NCBI RefSeq assembly: GCF_000182645.1
Contig: NZ_ACQA01000002.1
Location: 1,731,001 to 1,795,000, forward strand
DNA from: Brucella intermedia LMG 3301
Lineage (GTDB): Bacteria; Pseudomonadota; Alphaproteobacteria; Rhizobiales; Rhizobiaceae
Direction of reading: 5' to 3'
DNA length: 64,000 nucleotides
Below the pieces are notes generated by a model that did not search any database, had not been told where the DNA came from, and was given only the letters and a program-made list of their open reading frames with translations. This document shows positions 43,661-51,593 of the stretch, one piece after another; positions within the stretch are counted from its first letter, which is position 1; each line of letters starts with the position of its first letter. The position numbers and the translations under genes were made by a program.

Positions 43661-45448
43661 ATGGCAGTAACGACAGAATTCACAAACGTGCAGATTGCAA
43701 CCCGTTCGGTGGAGCGCAAGCAGGACTATTCGCGCTACAGGATCGTTCCGGCAAAGCATCCAGCACGTTTAGCCGGCAGCGTGTTCGCGGCCATCGTGAT
43801 CGGCCTTGTGCTCTATTCGATCTTTACCAATCCACAGTGGGGCTGGAACGTTTTTGCGGAATGGTTCTTTGCCGAACCGGTACTGGTCGGCCTCGGGCGA
43901 ACACTGCTGTTAACAGCGCTCGCGGCCGTATCAGGTTCCATTCTCGGTACGCTGCTGGCATTAGCCCGTGTATCGAGGTCGCCTCTGCTTTCGGGTCTGT
44001 CCTGGGGCTATATATGGTTGCTGCGCTCCATACCCCTTATTGTATTGCTGCTCATCCTGAATAATCTCGGCTACCTCTATGCGAACATCACGCTGAGTGT
44101 GCCTTTCACGGATCGCGTATTGTTCGATTACCCGACGGTGCAATTGTTGACGCCGTTTGCAGCTGCCTTTCTCGGTCTGACGCTGAACCAGTCCGCCTTT
44201 TTCGCCGAGATTGTGCGCGGCGGCATCCTTTCCGTCGATCAGGGGCAACATGAAGCCGCTGCGGCGCTTGGCCTGCCGCGCACCCGGCAAGCCTTGCGAA
44301 TTGTTTTGCCACAGGCCATGCGCTCCATCCTTCCGACGGGTTTCAACGAGATTATCGGTCTCGCCAAGGGCACTTCCATGGTCTATGTGCTCGCCTTGCC
44401 TGAGCTGTTCTACACGGTCCAGGTGATCTACAGGCGCAATCTGGAAGTCATTCCGCTGCTGATGGTCGCGACCGTCTGGTATCTGGTCATCATGACCGTG
44501 CTTTCTGTGGCGCAGTATTACATCGAGCGCTATTTCGCGAAGGGCGCGGTTCGCAATCCCGTTCCCCTGCCATTCCAGACCTTCTTCAATCGCTACAAGC
44601 GCTCCTTGCCGTTGACCTCGGGGCTGTCGGGACAAGTACACAGGACGGTTCCAGTCGCCGGTTTCGGCGATGCCGGCACAATGTCTGCGGGCGCACCTAT
44701 TCATATCCACGATATTTCCAAGCGCTTCGGTACGAACACGGTGCTGAACCATGTGGAACTGTCCTTTCCGGCAGGCAGCGTGACGGCAATTCTCGGCCCG
44801 TCCGGTTCCGGTAAGTCCACACTACTACGCTCGATCAATCATCTGGAGCGTGTGAATGAGGGCTTCATTTCCGTTGATGGGGCACTGGTCGGTTACCGTC
44901 AAGATGGAGATACGCTCTATGAGCTGAAGGAAAAGGACATTCTAAAGCGTCGTGCCGATATCGCGATGGTGTTTCAGAACTTCAATCTATTTCCGCACAT
45001 GACGGTCCTGGAAAACATTATCGAAGCGCCGATTCAGGTAGGCGGCCTTGCACGCGATGCAGCGATCCGGCTGGCGCTTGATCTGCTGGCGCGCGTTGGC
45101 CTCTGTGACAAGGCTGAAGCCTATCCACGCCAATTGTCAGGAGGGCAGCAGCAGCGCGTGGCGATTGCCCGGGCGTTGGCGCTCCGTCCGAAGGTCATCC
45201 TGTTCGACGAACCGACGTCGGCGCTTGATCCGGAACTGGTTGGTGAGGTGCTCGACGTCATCAAGGAACTTGCCCGCACCGGGACCACGCTTGTGATCGT
45301 CACCCATGAGATCGGCTTTGCGCGCGAAGTTGCGGACACGGTTGTCTTTATGGAAGCCGGACAGGTTGTAGAGGCCGGTCCGCCGTCCAGCATTTTCAAC
45401 GACGCGCAGCATCCGCGCACACGCGAATTTCTGGCCAAGGTTCTTTGA
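43661..45448 (+). CDS. polar amino acid ABC transporter, permease fused to ATPase
   Basis: 595 residues combining an inner-membrane HisM/TcyB-like permease (residues about 1-300; LLTALAAVSGSILGTLLALA, the EAA loop QHEAAAALGLPRTRQALRIV and GFNEIIGLAKGTSMVYVLAL) with a GlnQ-like ATPase (from about 345; Walker A GPSGSGKSTLL, LSGGQQQRVAIA, VILFDEPTSALDPE). These are normally separate proteins. The importer family includes cystine importers TcyJKLMN of the B. subtilis ytm operon. It needs a binding protein, and two follow directly. Confidence 0.9.
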   Translation: MAVTTEFTNVQIATRSVERKQDYSRYRIVPAKHPARLAGSVFAAIVIGLVLYSIFTNPQWGWNVFAEWFFAEPVLVGLGRTLLLTALAAVSGSILGTLLALARVSRSPLLSGLSWGYIWLLRSIPLIVLLLILNNLGYLYANITLSVPFTDRVLFDYPTVQLLTPFAAAFLGLTLNQSAFFAEIVRGGILSVDQGQHEAAAALGLPRTRQALRIVLPQAMRSILPTGFNEIIGLAKGTSMVYVLALPELFYTVQVIYRRNLEVIPLLMVATVWYLVIMTVLSVAQYYIERYFAKGAVRNPVPLPFQTFFNRYKRSLPLTSGLSGQVHRTVPVAGFGDAGTMSAGAPIHIHDISKRFGTNTVLNHVELSFPAGSVTAILGPSGSGKSTLLRSINHLERVNEGFISVDGALVGYRQDGDTLYELKEKDILKRRADIAMVFQNFNLFPHMTVLENIIEAPIQVGGLARDAAIRLALDLLARVGLCDKAEAYPRQLSGGQQQRVAIARALALRPKVILFDEPTSALDPELVGEVLDVIKELARTGTTLVIVTHEIGFAREVADTVVFMEAGQVVEAGPPSSIFNDAQHPRTREFLAKVL

Positions 45449-45487
45449 ACCGGTGCCGGAAGAACTGACACAACAAGGAGACGGGAA

Positions 45488-46432
45488 ATGACATTTATCA
45501 GAAAGGCAGCCTACTGGACCGCCGGGATTATCGCGATCGGGCTGTTTGGTTCCGGTATTGCGCGAAGCGAGGGGAAATTCGATCTCAGCCCGGAACAACC
45601 GAACCGGCTGCGTGTCGAAAAGATCGACAAGCGCATTGAGGAGATCAAGGACTTCAAGTTCGTCAAGGATGGTGTTCTGACCATCGGCATCAGCACCAGC
45701 GGACATCTGCCGTTACATGACTATGCGTCGGATTCAAAGACCGTCATCGGTTATGACGTCGATCTGGCGCAGATCATCGCCGATAGTCTGGGTCTCAAGC
45801 TGGAACTGGTTTCTGTCGCATGGGCCGACTGGCCGATGGGGCTTTCTTCCGGCAAGTTCGACGCGGTGATTTCGAATGTGACGGTGACGGAAGAACGCAA
45901 GGAGAAGTTCGATTTCTCCACCTATCGCAAGGATGAGCTTGGCTTCTACGTGAAGTCGGACAGCAAGATCAGCGAGATCAAGTCTCCGGCAGATATTGCG
46001 GGCCTCAGGGTTATCACCGATGCTGGCACCAATCAGGAGAAAATCCTGCTGGAATGGGATCGCCAGAATGTCGCTGCCGGTTTGAAGCCCATCGAGGTTC
46101 AATATTACGATGACGATGCGGTCAAGGATCTCGCCATCCAGAGCGGACGCGCCGACGCTGTTTTCAGCGTGAATGCTACCCAAGCTTACTCTGCGGGCAT
46201 TAATGGCAAGACGAAGCTCGTCGGCACTGTGAGTGGGGGCTGGCCAATTACGGCTGAAATCGCTGTCACGACGCGCAAGGGAAGTGGCCTTGCCCAGCCG
46301 CTGACCGGCGTTCTCAACGATCTGATCGCCAGCGGGGCATATCAGAAGGTTCTGGAAACCTGGAATCTCGGACCGGAAGCAATCACCGAAGCGAAAACCA
46401 ATCCGCAAGGACTGCCAAAGAGCGGCTCGTAA
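45488..46432 (+). CDS. polar amino acid-binding protein 1
   Basis: 314 residues with a signal peptide (AAYWTAGIIAIGLFGSGIARS) and SBP family 3 features: VLTIGISTSGHLPLHDYASD, GYDVDLAQIIADSLGLKLEL, GKFDAVISNVTVTEERKEKF and GLRVITDAGTNQEKILLEWD. The arginine usual for alpha-amino-carboxylate binding in this family is not obvious by eye. GGAGACGGG precedes the ATG. It feeds the fused permease-ATPase. Confidence 0.9.
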   Translation: MTFIRKAAYWTAGIIAIGLFGSGIARSEGKFDLSPEQPNRLRVEKIDKRIEEIKDFKFVKDGVLTIGISTSGHLPLHDYASDSKTVIGYDVDLAQIIADSLGLKLELVSVAWADWPMGLSSGKFDAVISNVTVTEERKEKFDFSTYRKDELGFYVKSDSKISEIKSPADIAGLRVITDAGTNQEKILLEWDRQNVAAGLKPIEVQYYDDDAVKDLAIQSGRADAVFSVNATQAYSAGINGKTKLVGTVSGGWPITAEIAVTTRKGSGLAQPLTGVLNDLIASGAYQKVLETWNLGPEAITEAKTNPQGLPKSGS

Positions 46433-46509
46433 GTTGAAAGGTGAGAGGCGGGTTGGTTTGAGGGGACGCGAACCGACCCGCATATTTCTGCGATATTGGA
46501 GAAATTTAC

Positions 46510-47439
46510 ATGAGAGCAGGAGCTCTGTTAATCGCGGCCCTTGCGTGGGTGGCATTTCCGGTTCTGACGGCAATGGCAGGGGACGGTTTCGACCTCTCTC
46601 CAGAGCAACCTGGTCGTATTCACACGAAGAAGAATGAGACCGCTGTGACAGCCGTTCCCCCCGGCTTCAAATTCGTTGCGCCGGGTAATTTAACTGTAGC
46701 CGTGGCTCCGGGTGGCCCGCCTCTGGCCAGTTATGCCACTGATGCGCGAACGGTCGTCGGCGCGGATCCGGAATATGCTTCTGCGATCGCTGAAAGTCTG
46801 GGCCTGCAACTGGAGCTCGTTCCGGTGGCATGGATTGACTGGCCGCTGGGGCTGGCTTCCGGCAAGTATGATGCCGTCATCTCGAATGTTGGCGTGACCG
46901 AGGAACGCAAGGAAAAATTTGACTTTTCAACTTATCGGCAGGGCCTGCATGGGTTCTTCGTCAAGTCGGACAGTCCGTTCACCTCCATCAAAGAACCAAA
47001 GGATGCTGCTGGTTTGCGCATCATCGTTGGGGCGGGGACAAATCAGGAGCGCATTCTCGTAAAATGGAGCGAGGAGAATGTGGCGGCGGGTCTGAAGCCT
47101 ATTGATCTTCAATATTACGACGATGAGGCAGCAAGCCTGCTCGCGCTCCGGTCGGGCCGCGCGGATGTGATCGTGCAACCCCACGCCCAACTCGTTTTCA
47201 TTGCAGCACGTGACAAGAACATCAAAAGGGTCGGGACGTTGAGCGCCGGGTGGCCGGATCGTTCTGATGTTGCGATCACAACCCGCAAGGGAAGTGGCCT
47301 GGCTGACGCGCTGACAGTCGCCACCAATGGGCTGATTGAAGATGGGACCTATGCCAAAATTCTCAAACGCTGGCATTTGGAGGAAGAAGCGCTTCCCCGT
47401 TCCGAGACAAATCCGCCTGGATTGCCGAAGTTCAACTGA
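46510..47439 (+). CDS. polar amino acid-binding protein 2 (tandem paralog)
   Basis: 309 residues, collinear with the preceding gene. Shared blocks include SGKYDAVISNVGVTEERKEK, FDFSTYRQGLHGFFVKSDSP and GAGTNQERILVKWSEENVAA. The ligand-contact stretch after residue 60 differs (SYATDARTVVGADPEYASAI versus DYASDSKTVIGYDVDLAQII), suggesting a shifted specificity. A signal peptide ends near VLTAMAGDG. Both paralogs probably serve the same fused transporter, broadening the cargo range. Confidence 0.9.
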   Translation: MRAGALLIAALAWVAFPVLTAMAGDGFDLSPEQPGRIHTKKNETAVTAVPPGFKFVAPGNLTVAVAPGGPPLASYATDARTVVGADPEYASAIAESLGLQLELVPVAWIDWPLGLASGKYDAVISNVGVTEERKEKFDFSTYRQGLHGFFVKSDSPFTSIKEPKDAAGLRIIVGAGTNQERILVKWSEENVAAGLKPIDLQYYDDEAASLLALRSGRADVIVQPHAQLVFIAARDKNIKRVGTLSAGWPDRSDVAITTRKGSGLADALTVATNGLIEDGTYAKILKRWHLEEEALPRSETNPPGLPKFN

Positions 47440-47476
47440 ACCGGGACGTTGTTTCCATGCAATTGAAGGATCGAAA

Positions 47477-48073
47477 GTGACAAAAACTGTTGAGTATTTC
47501 TTTTCCCTCGGGTCGCCGTGGTCCTATCTCGGACTAGATACACTGGAAGAGCTGGCCGCAAGACATCTGGTCGAGATCAAGCCGTATCTGACTACTATCA
47601 TTGAGGAGAATGGCGGGATTTTTGCCAGAAACCGTCCCGACGCGCGCCGTGCCTACGGCTCTCGTGATCTGAAACGATGGGCGAAGTTTCGCGGTAAGCC
47701 CTTGCTGGTGGAAAATCGTCCTGCGCTGGGAGACCCGACGCCCGCATCTTATCTGGTAATAGCTGCTTATCTTGACGGCCAAAACTGGTTGCAACTGGCG
47801 CGGGCACTGCAACAGGCCTTCTGGGAAGAAGCAAAGGATATAGGACAATCAATTGTGCGGAGCGCGGTGGCCGATGCCTTAGGCTTCGACGGTGATCATC
47901 TCTTGTCACGCGAGCAGGATAGCGACGTTCAGGAAAAATGGCGAAACGATCGTGAGATCGCAACCCAAAAAGGCGTCTTCGGATTTCCGACCTACATTTA
48001 TGACGGCGAAATTTACTGGGGCCAGGATAATCTGGGTTTCCTGTCGAGCCATCTGCGCGGCGAGGCGCCCTAG
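47477..48073 (+). CDS. DsbA-fold protein, HCCA isomerase / GST-kappa type
   Basis: 198 residues from a GTG at 47477 preceded by GAAGGA. Thioredoxin-fold/GST-kappa family: VEYFFSLGSPWSYLGLDTLE, with Ser in place of the catalytic Cys pair of true DsbA, and the C-terminal QKGVFGFPTYIYDGEIYWGQ with LGFLSSHL. Family members include 2-hydroxychromene-2-carboxylate isomerases and kappa-class glutathione transferases, which handle glutathione adducts. It has no signal peptide, so it is cytosolic. Its position in the cysteine-conjugate operon hints at a thiol-conjugate role; this is inference. Confidence 0.82.
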   Translation: MTKTVEYFFSLGSPWSYLGLDTLEELAARHLVEIKPYLTTIIEENGGIFARNRPDARRAYGSRDLKRWAKFRGKPLLVENRPALGDPTPASYLVIAAYLDGQNWLQLARALQQAFWEEAKDIGQSIVRSAVADALGFDGDHLLSREQDSDVQEKWRNDREIATQKGVFGFPTYIYDGEIYWGQDNLGFLSSHLRGEAP

Positions 48074-48360
48074 ATTTTCAGATCAGTTCACGCATGTGGG
48101 AAACGGGATTGCGTTGTGAAGCATCTTCGCGATCCTCCCTGGTGCTTTTCCAGACGGCGATTAGTGGTAGATGGCCTTATGAAGATGGTTCCGATAAAGA
48201 TGCCGAGATTTGAAAATATAAATTCAGATTATACGATAGAGAAAGTCGATTATATTTAAAAACAATTTCCAATTGATCTGGGGATTTTAAATATAAATTT
48301 CTGACATATTTTTAATTGTATCAATAAGATAAAATATATAATTTTAATTGGGGTGAATTA
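48074..48360 (+). promoter_or_regulatory. AT-rich promoter region of the SsuABC-like operon
   Basis: 287 bases. The last 120 (48241-48360) have 24 G/C only (20%), far below the surrounding genes. The stretch contains long A/T runs and TATA-like words and ends with a GGGG ribosome site 10 bases from the ATG. Such islands are typical binding places for H-NS/MucR-like silencers or strong promoters. Confidence 0.5.
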
Positions 48361-49395
48361 ATGGCTTCCGACAGTAAGAAATCTCATCTTTCCCGGCGTT
48401 CTTTTCTGGGAATTTCTGCGGCTGGTGTTGGTGCTGTAGCGGTTGGCGGTTCCGGTGGCCTGGTGCGCAGGGCCTTTGCACAAAGTACCTCATCATCACC
48501 GAGAGTGATCAAGCTGGCGTGGGGGCAGACCGCTGTTTGTCAGTCGCCAATTTCGGTTGCGCTCAAACAGGGGCTGTTTGAAAAATATGGTCTGACTGTT
48601 GAGCCGGTGAATTTCTCCGGTCCGACAGATCAGTTGCTACAGGCAATCGCGACCGGCAAGGCGGATGGCGGCATCGGCATGGCGCTGCGCTGGCTCAAGC
48701 CATTGGAGCAGGGTTTTGACGTGTCGCTGACAGTCGGTACGCATGGAGGATGTATGCGCCTTCTCGCAGCGCCGGATTCCGGCATCAATTCGATTGCGGA
48801 CTTGAAGGGCAAGAAGGTTGCTGTCAGCGATCAGGCAAGCCCGATCCGCAATTTCTTCGCCATTCAGGCCGCCAAGCAAGGCATTAATCCCGATACCGAA
48901 ATCGAATGGCTGCAATATCCTGCCGACCTCTTTGCAGAGGCCTTGAAAAAGGGCGAAGTGCAGGCGGTGGCTGGCGATGACCCTCATGCCTTCCTACAGC
49001 GCGAACGCGATGGCCTGAAGGAAGTCGCAACCAATCTTGACGGACAATATGTCAACTCGGCGTGCTGCGTGCTTGGCCTGCGTGGCAGCCTTGTCCGCGA
49101 TGAACCGGAAGTCGCTGGAGCGCTTTCGCGTGCCATCGTGGAGGCTCAGGCATGGACTGCGGCCCATCCTGATGAAAGTGCGGAAATCTTCGCTCCGTTC
49201 GTTCCGGGCAATGTCTCTGCAACTGATGTGGCGCGTATCCTGCGCAGCCACACGCATGATCACCATTCAACAGGTGACGCGCTGCGTAAGGACGTCGCTT
49301 TGTTCGTGGACGAACTCAAGATCATCAATGTCATCCGGCCAAATACCAATACGGATACATTTGCCGAAAAGATCGTCGCCAATGTCATCACCTGA
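48361..49395 (+). CDS. SsuA/TauA-type ABC substrate-binding protein
   Basis: 344 residues with a twin-arginine signal (SRRSFLGISAAGVGAVAVGG). SBP family of nitrate/sulfonate/taurine importers: SPISVALKQGLFEKYGLTVE, GPTDQLLQAIATGKADGGIG, IADLKGKKVAVSDQASPIRN and EVQAVAGDDPHAFL. The end (ARILRSHTHDHHSTGDALRK) has a histidine-rich stretch that might contact a metal. It belongs to the operon with permease 49382 and ATPase 50398. A sulfonate or other sulfur ester is the plain guess; a metal-linked cargo is also possible given the copper genes downstream. Confidence 0.88.
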   Translation: MASDSKKSHLSRRSFLGISAAGVGAVAVGGSGGLVRRAFAQSTSSSPRVIKLAWGQTAVCQSPISVALKQGLFEKYGLTVEPVNFSGPTDQLLQAIATGKADGGIGMALRWLKPLEQGFDVSLTVGTHGGCMRLLAAPDSGINSIADLKGKKVAVSDQASPIRNFFAIQAAKQGINPDTEIEWLQYPADLFAEALKKGEVQAVAGDDPHAFLQRERDGLKEVATNLDGQYVNSACCVLGLRGSLVRDEPEVAGALSRAIVEAQAWTAAHPDESAEIFAPFVPGNVSATDVARILRSHTHDHHSTGDALRKDVALFVDELKIINVIRPNTNTDTFAEKIVANVIT

Positions 49396-50404
49396 CACAG
49401 TCTATATCTCGTCCAAGGGCGATGCGCGGGAGGCTCTGCCCTCCGCACTTCGCCGCTCGCTATGGCCGTTTGTGGCGGTGGTCGCCTGGGCTATCGTCAG
49501 CGCGATTTCCTTCTTCCTTCCCAATGTGGTGGTTGGCTTTGCAGAGCCGCTTTACGTTCGTGAAACCAATGGCGTGTTCATCGGCTGGACGATCCTTCTG
49601 GCAGTCGGTGCGGCATTGGTTGCGGTCCATCCGGTATTTGGCAAACGGCTGGTTTACTGGTCGCCATGGCTGACGGCTCTGGCGATATTTTTTGGTGTAT
49701 GGGAATTGCTTACGGCCAAGTTTGCAGTGCTCCCGGTGCCGTTCTTCCAACCGCCATCATCTCTGCTGGAGGTCTATCTCGATGACTGGCCGCGTCTGCT
49801 CGACAGCCTGTATAACTCGTTCAAGCTGCTGGCCTCCGGCTTTGTGCTTGGTGCAATTGCCGGCTTTCTGACGGGTGTTTCCATCGGCTGGGTACAGGCA
49901 ATCGGTTATTGGGTTCATCCGGTGTTACGGTTTCTGGGGCCAATTCCATCGACTGCACTATTACCAATGGCATTCTATTTCTTTCCATCGGGCTTTTCAG
50001 CCGCTGTCTTTCTCATCGCGCTTGCAACATGGTTTCCGCTTACGGTTCTGACATGGTCGGGCGTGGCGAGTGTCGATAAAGCTTATTACGATGTTGCCCG
50101 CACTTTGGGCGCCAGTCAGTTGTTCCTTATCCTGCGCGTCGCAATTCCCGCAGCATTGCCGCATGTTTTTGTCGGTCTTTTCATGGGGTTGGGTGCATCT
50201 TTCTCGGTGCTGGTCGCCGCCGAAATGATGGGCGTCAAGTCCGGTCTCGGCTGGTATCTGCAATGGGCGCAAGGCTGGGCGGCCTATAACAATCTCTATG
50301 GCGCGCTTATCATCATGGCGATTGTGTTTTCCGGTCTGATTACGCTGCTCTTTACTGTGCGTGATCGCGTTCTGACATGGCAGAAGGGGGATGTGAAATG
50401 GTAA
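49382..50404 (+). CDS. SsuC/TauC-type ABC permease
   Basis: 340 residues from the ATG at 49382, overlapping the binding-protein stop. An N-terminal extension with two or three extra helices (residues about 25-110) precedes the usual SsuC core: FFQPPSSLLEVYLDDWPRLL, GFLTGVSIGWVQAIGYWVHP, LRFLGPIPSTALLPMAFYFF, the EAA loop DVARTLGASQLFLILRVAIP and GLGASFSVLVAAEMMG. The extension is not common among SsuC proteins of about 260 residues. It pairs with the ATPase whose gene overlaps its end. Confidence 0.88.
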   Translation: MSSPDTVYISSKGDAREALPSALRRSLWPFVAVVAWAIVSAISFFLPNVVVGFAEPLYVRETNGVFIGWTILLAVGAALVAVHPVFGKRLVYWSPWLTALAIFFGVWELLTAKFAVLPVPFFQPPSSLLEVYLDDWPRLLDSLYNSFKLLASGFVLGAIAGFLTGVSIGWVQAIGYWVHPVLRFLGPIPSTALLPMAFYFFPSGFSAAVFLIALATWFPLTVLTWSGVASVDKAYYDVARTLGASQLFLILRVAIPAALPHVFVGLFMGLGASFSVLVAAEMMGVKSGLGWYLQWAQGWAAYNNLYGALIIMAIVFSGLITLLFTVRDRVLTWQKGDVKW

Positions 50405-51204
50405 ATGCTGCCCTCAAACAAACGCCCGCCACTTCCGTTAATGAAAGCCGTGGCTTTCATATCCAGGTTGAAAAAGTAAGCCATTGCTTTGGTCTTGAAG
50501 GCAAGTCATTGCCAGTCCTCAACCACATCGAGCTTGATGTGCAACCGGGTGAATTTGTTGCCATTCTTGGTCCATCGGGTTGCGGCAAGAGTACGCTTTT
50601 GCGGCTCGCTGCCGGCCTGGAGCCGCCAAGTGAAGGGCGGATTCTGGCCGATGGCGAGGAAATCCTCGGTCCTAATCCGTCGCGCGTGGTGGTCTTCCAA
50701 GACCCTACACTTTATCCATGGCGCACGGTGCGGGACAATGTGGCTTTGGGGCTTCAGGCGCGTGGCGTGCTTAAAACTCAGGGACACCGCATCGATGAAG
50801 CAATTGAGCTGGTGGGATTGTCGGCTTTTGCCAATACCTATCCGCGTCAGCTTTCGGGCGGCATGGCGCAGCGTGCAGCCTTGGCGCGTGCGCTGGTCAA
50901 TGATCCGAAATTGCTCATTCTGGACGAGCCATTGGGGAAACTCGATTCCCTGACGCGGCTTGCCATGCAGGCTGAGCTTCTCGATCTTTGGCAACGCAAC
51001 GGCTTTACCACACTGCTCGTCACGCATGATGTCGAGGAAGCGATTTTCCTTGCGCAGCGGGTCATCATCTTTGGCAACCGTCCGGCAAGCATCGAAGCCG
51101 AACTTAAAGTGGATCTCAGCTATCCGCGCCATCGCGGCGATCCGCGATTGGCGGAACTGCGCAGGCAGGCGCTTGCGCATCTCGGGCTGGATGCAGACTG
51201 GTAA
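50398..51204 (+). CDS. SsuB/TauB-type ABC ATPase
   Basis: 268 residues from the ATG at 50398, chosen because AGAAGGGGG lies at the right distance; an earlier ATG at 50377 is in frame. Walker A GPSGCGKSTLL, Q-loop VVFQDPTLYPW, signature LSGGMAQRAALA, Walker B LLILDEPLGKLD and H-loop LLVTHDVEEAIFLA. This is the nitrate/sulfonate/taurine ATPase pattern. It powers the 49382 permease. Confidence 0.9.
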   Translation: MVNAALKQTPATSVNESRGFHIQVEKVSHCFGLEGKSLPVLNHIELDVQPGEFVAILGPSGCGKSTLLRLAAGLEPPSEGRILADGEEILGPNPSRVVVFQDPTLYPWRTVRDNVALGLQARGVLKTQGHRIDEAIELVGLSAFANTYPRQLSGGMAQRAALARALVNDPKLLILDEPLGKLDSLTRLAMQAELLDLWQRNGFTTLLVTHDVEEAIFLAQRVIIFGNRPASIEAELKVDLSYPRHRGDPRLAELRRQALAHLGLDADW

Positions 51205-51219
51205 AATCAGGAAAGAAAA

Positions 51220-51579
51220 ATGTTCAAAAAACCAATTCTTACAGCGGCCCTTTTATTGGGGTCGATGACGCAACTTTATGCTCATGCTCATCTCGCACAG
51301 TCCGAGCCAGCCGAAGACGCTGTGCTCAATAAAACGCCTGCCACTGTTTCCATAGAATATACCGATGCGCTGGAACTAGGCCTTAGCAAACTTGTCCTCA
51401 AGGATGAGAGCGGGGCAACTATCGAGACCAGTAAGCCTGAACATATTGACGGCAACCCCAAGACGCTCTCGGTCACACCGCCAGCTTTGAAGCCGGGTAC
51501 TTATACGGTCGAGTGGGGCGCTGCATCGGTCGATACGCACCGCACCGAAGGCTCGTTCAAGTTCAAGATCACTAATTAA
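51220..51579 (+). CDS. copC: CopC-domain periplasmic copper-binding protein
   Basis: 119 residues with a signal peptide cleaved before HAHLAQSEPAEDAVL. The mature N-terminal His and the SVDTHRTEGSFKF segment are the expected Cu(II) ligands of CopC proteins (N-terminal His, Asp and His). It lies 15 bases after the ATPase gene and directly before a CopD-domain protein, so all are probably in one operon. CopC hands copper to CopD. Confidence 0.88.
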   Translation: MFKKPILTAALLLGSMTQLYAHAHLAQSEPAEDAVLNKTPATVSIEYTDALELGLSKLVLKDESGATIETSKPEHIDGNPKTLSVTPPALKPGTYTVEWGAASVDTHRTEGSFKFKITN

Positions 51580-51593
51580 GGTTGCCGGGCGCA

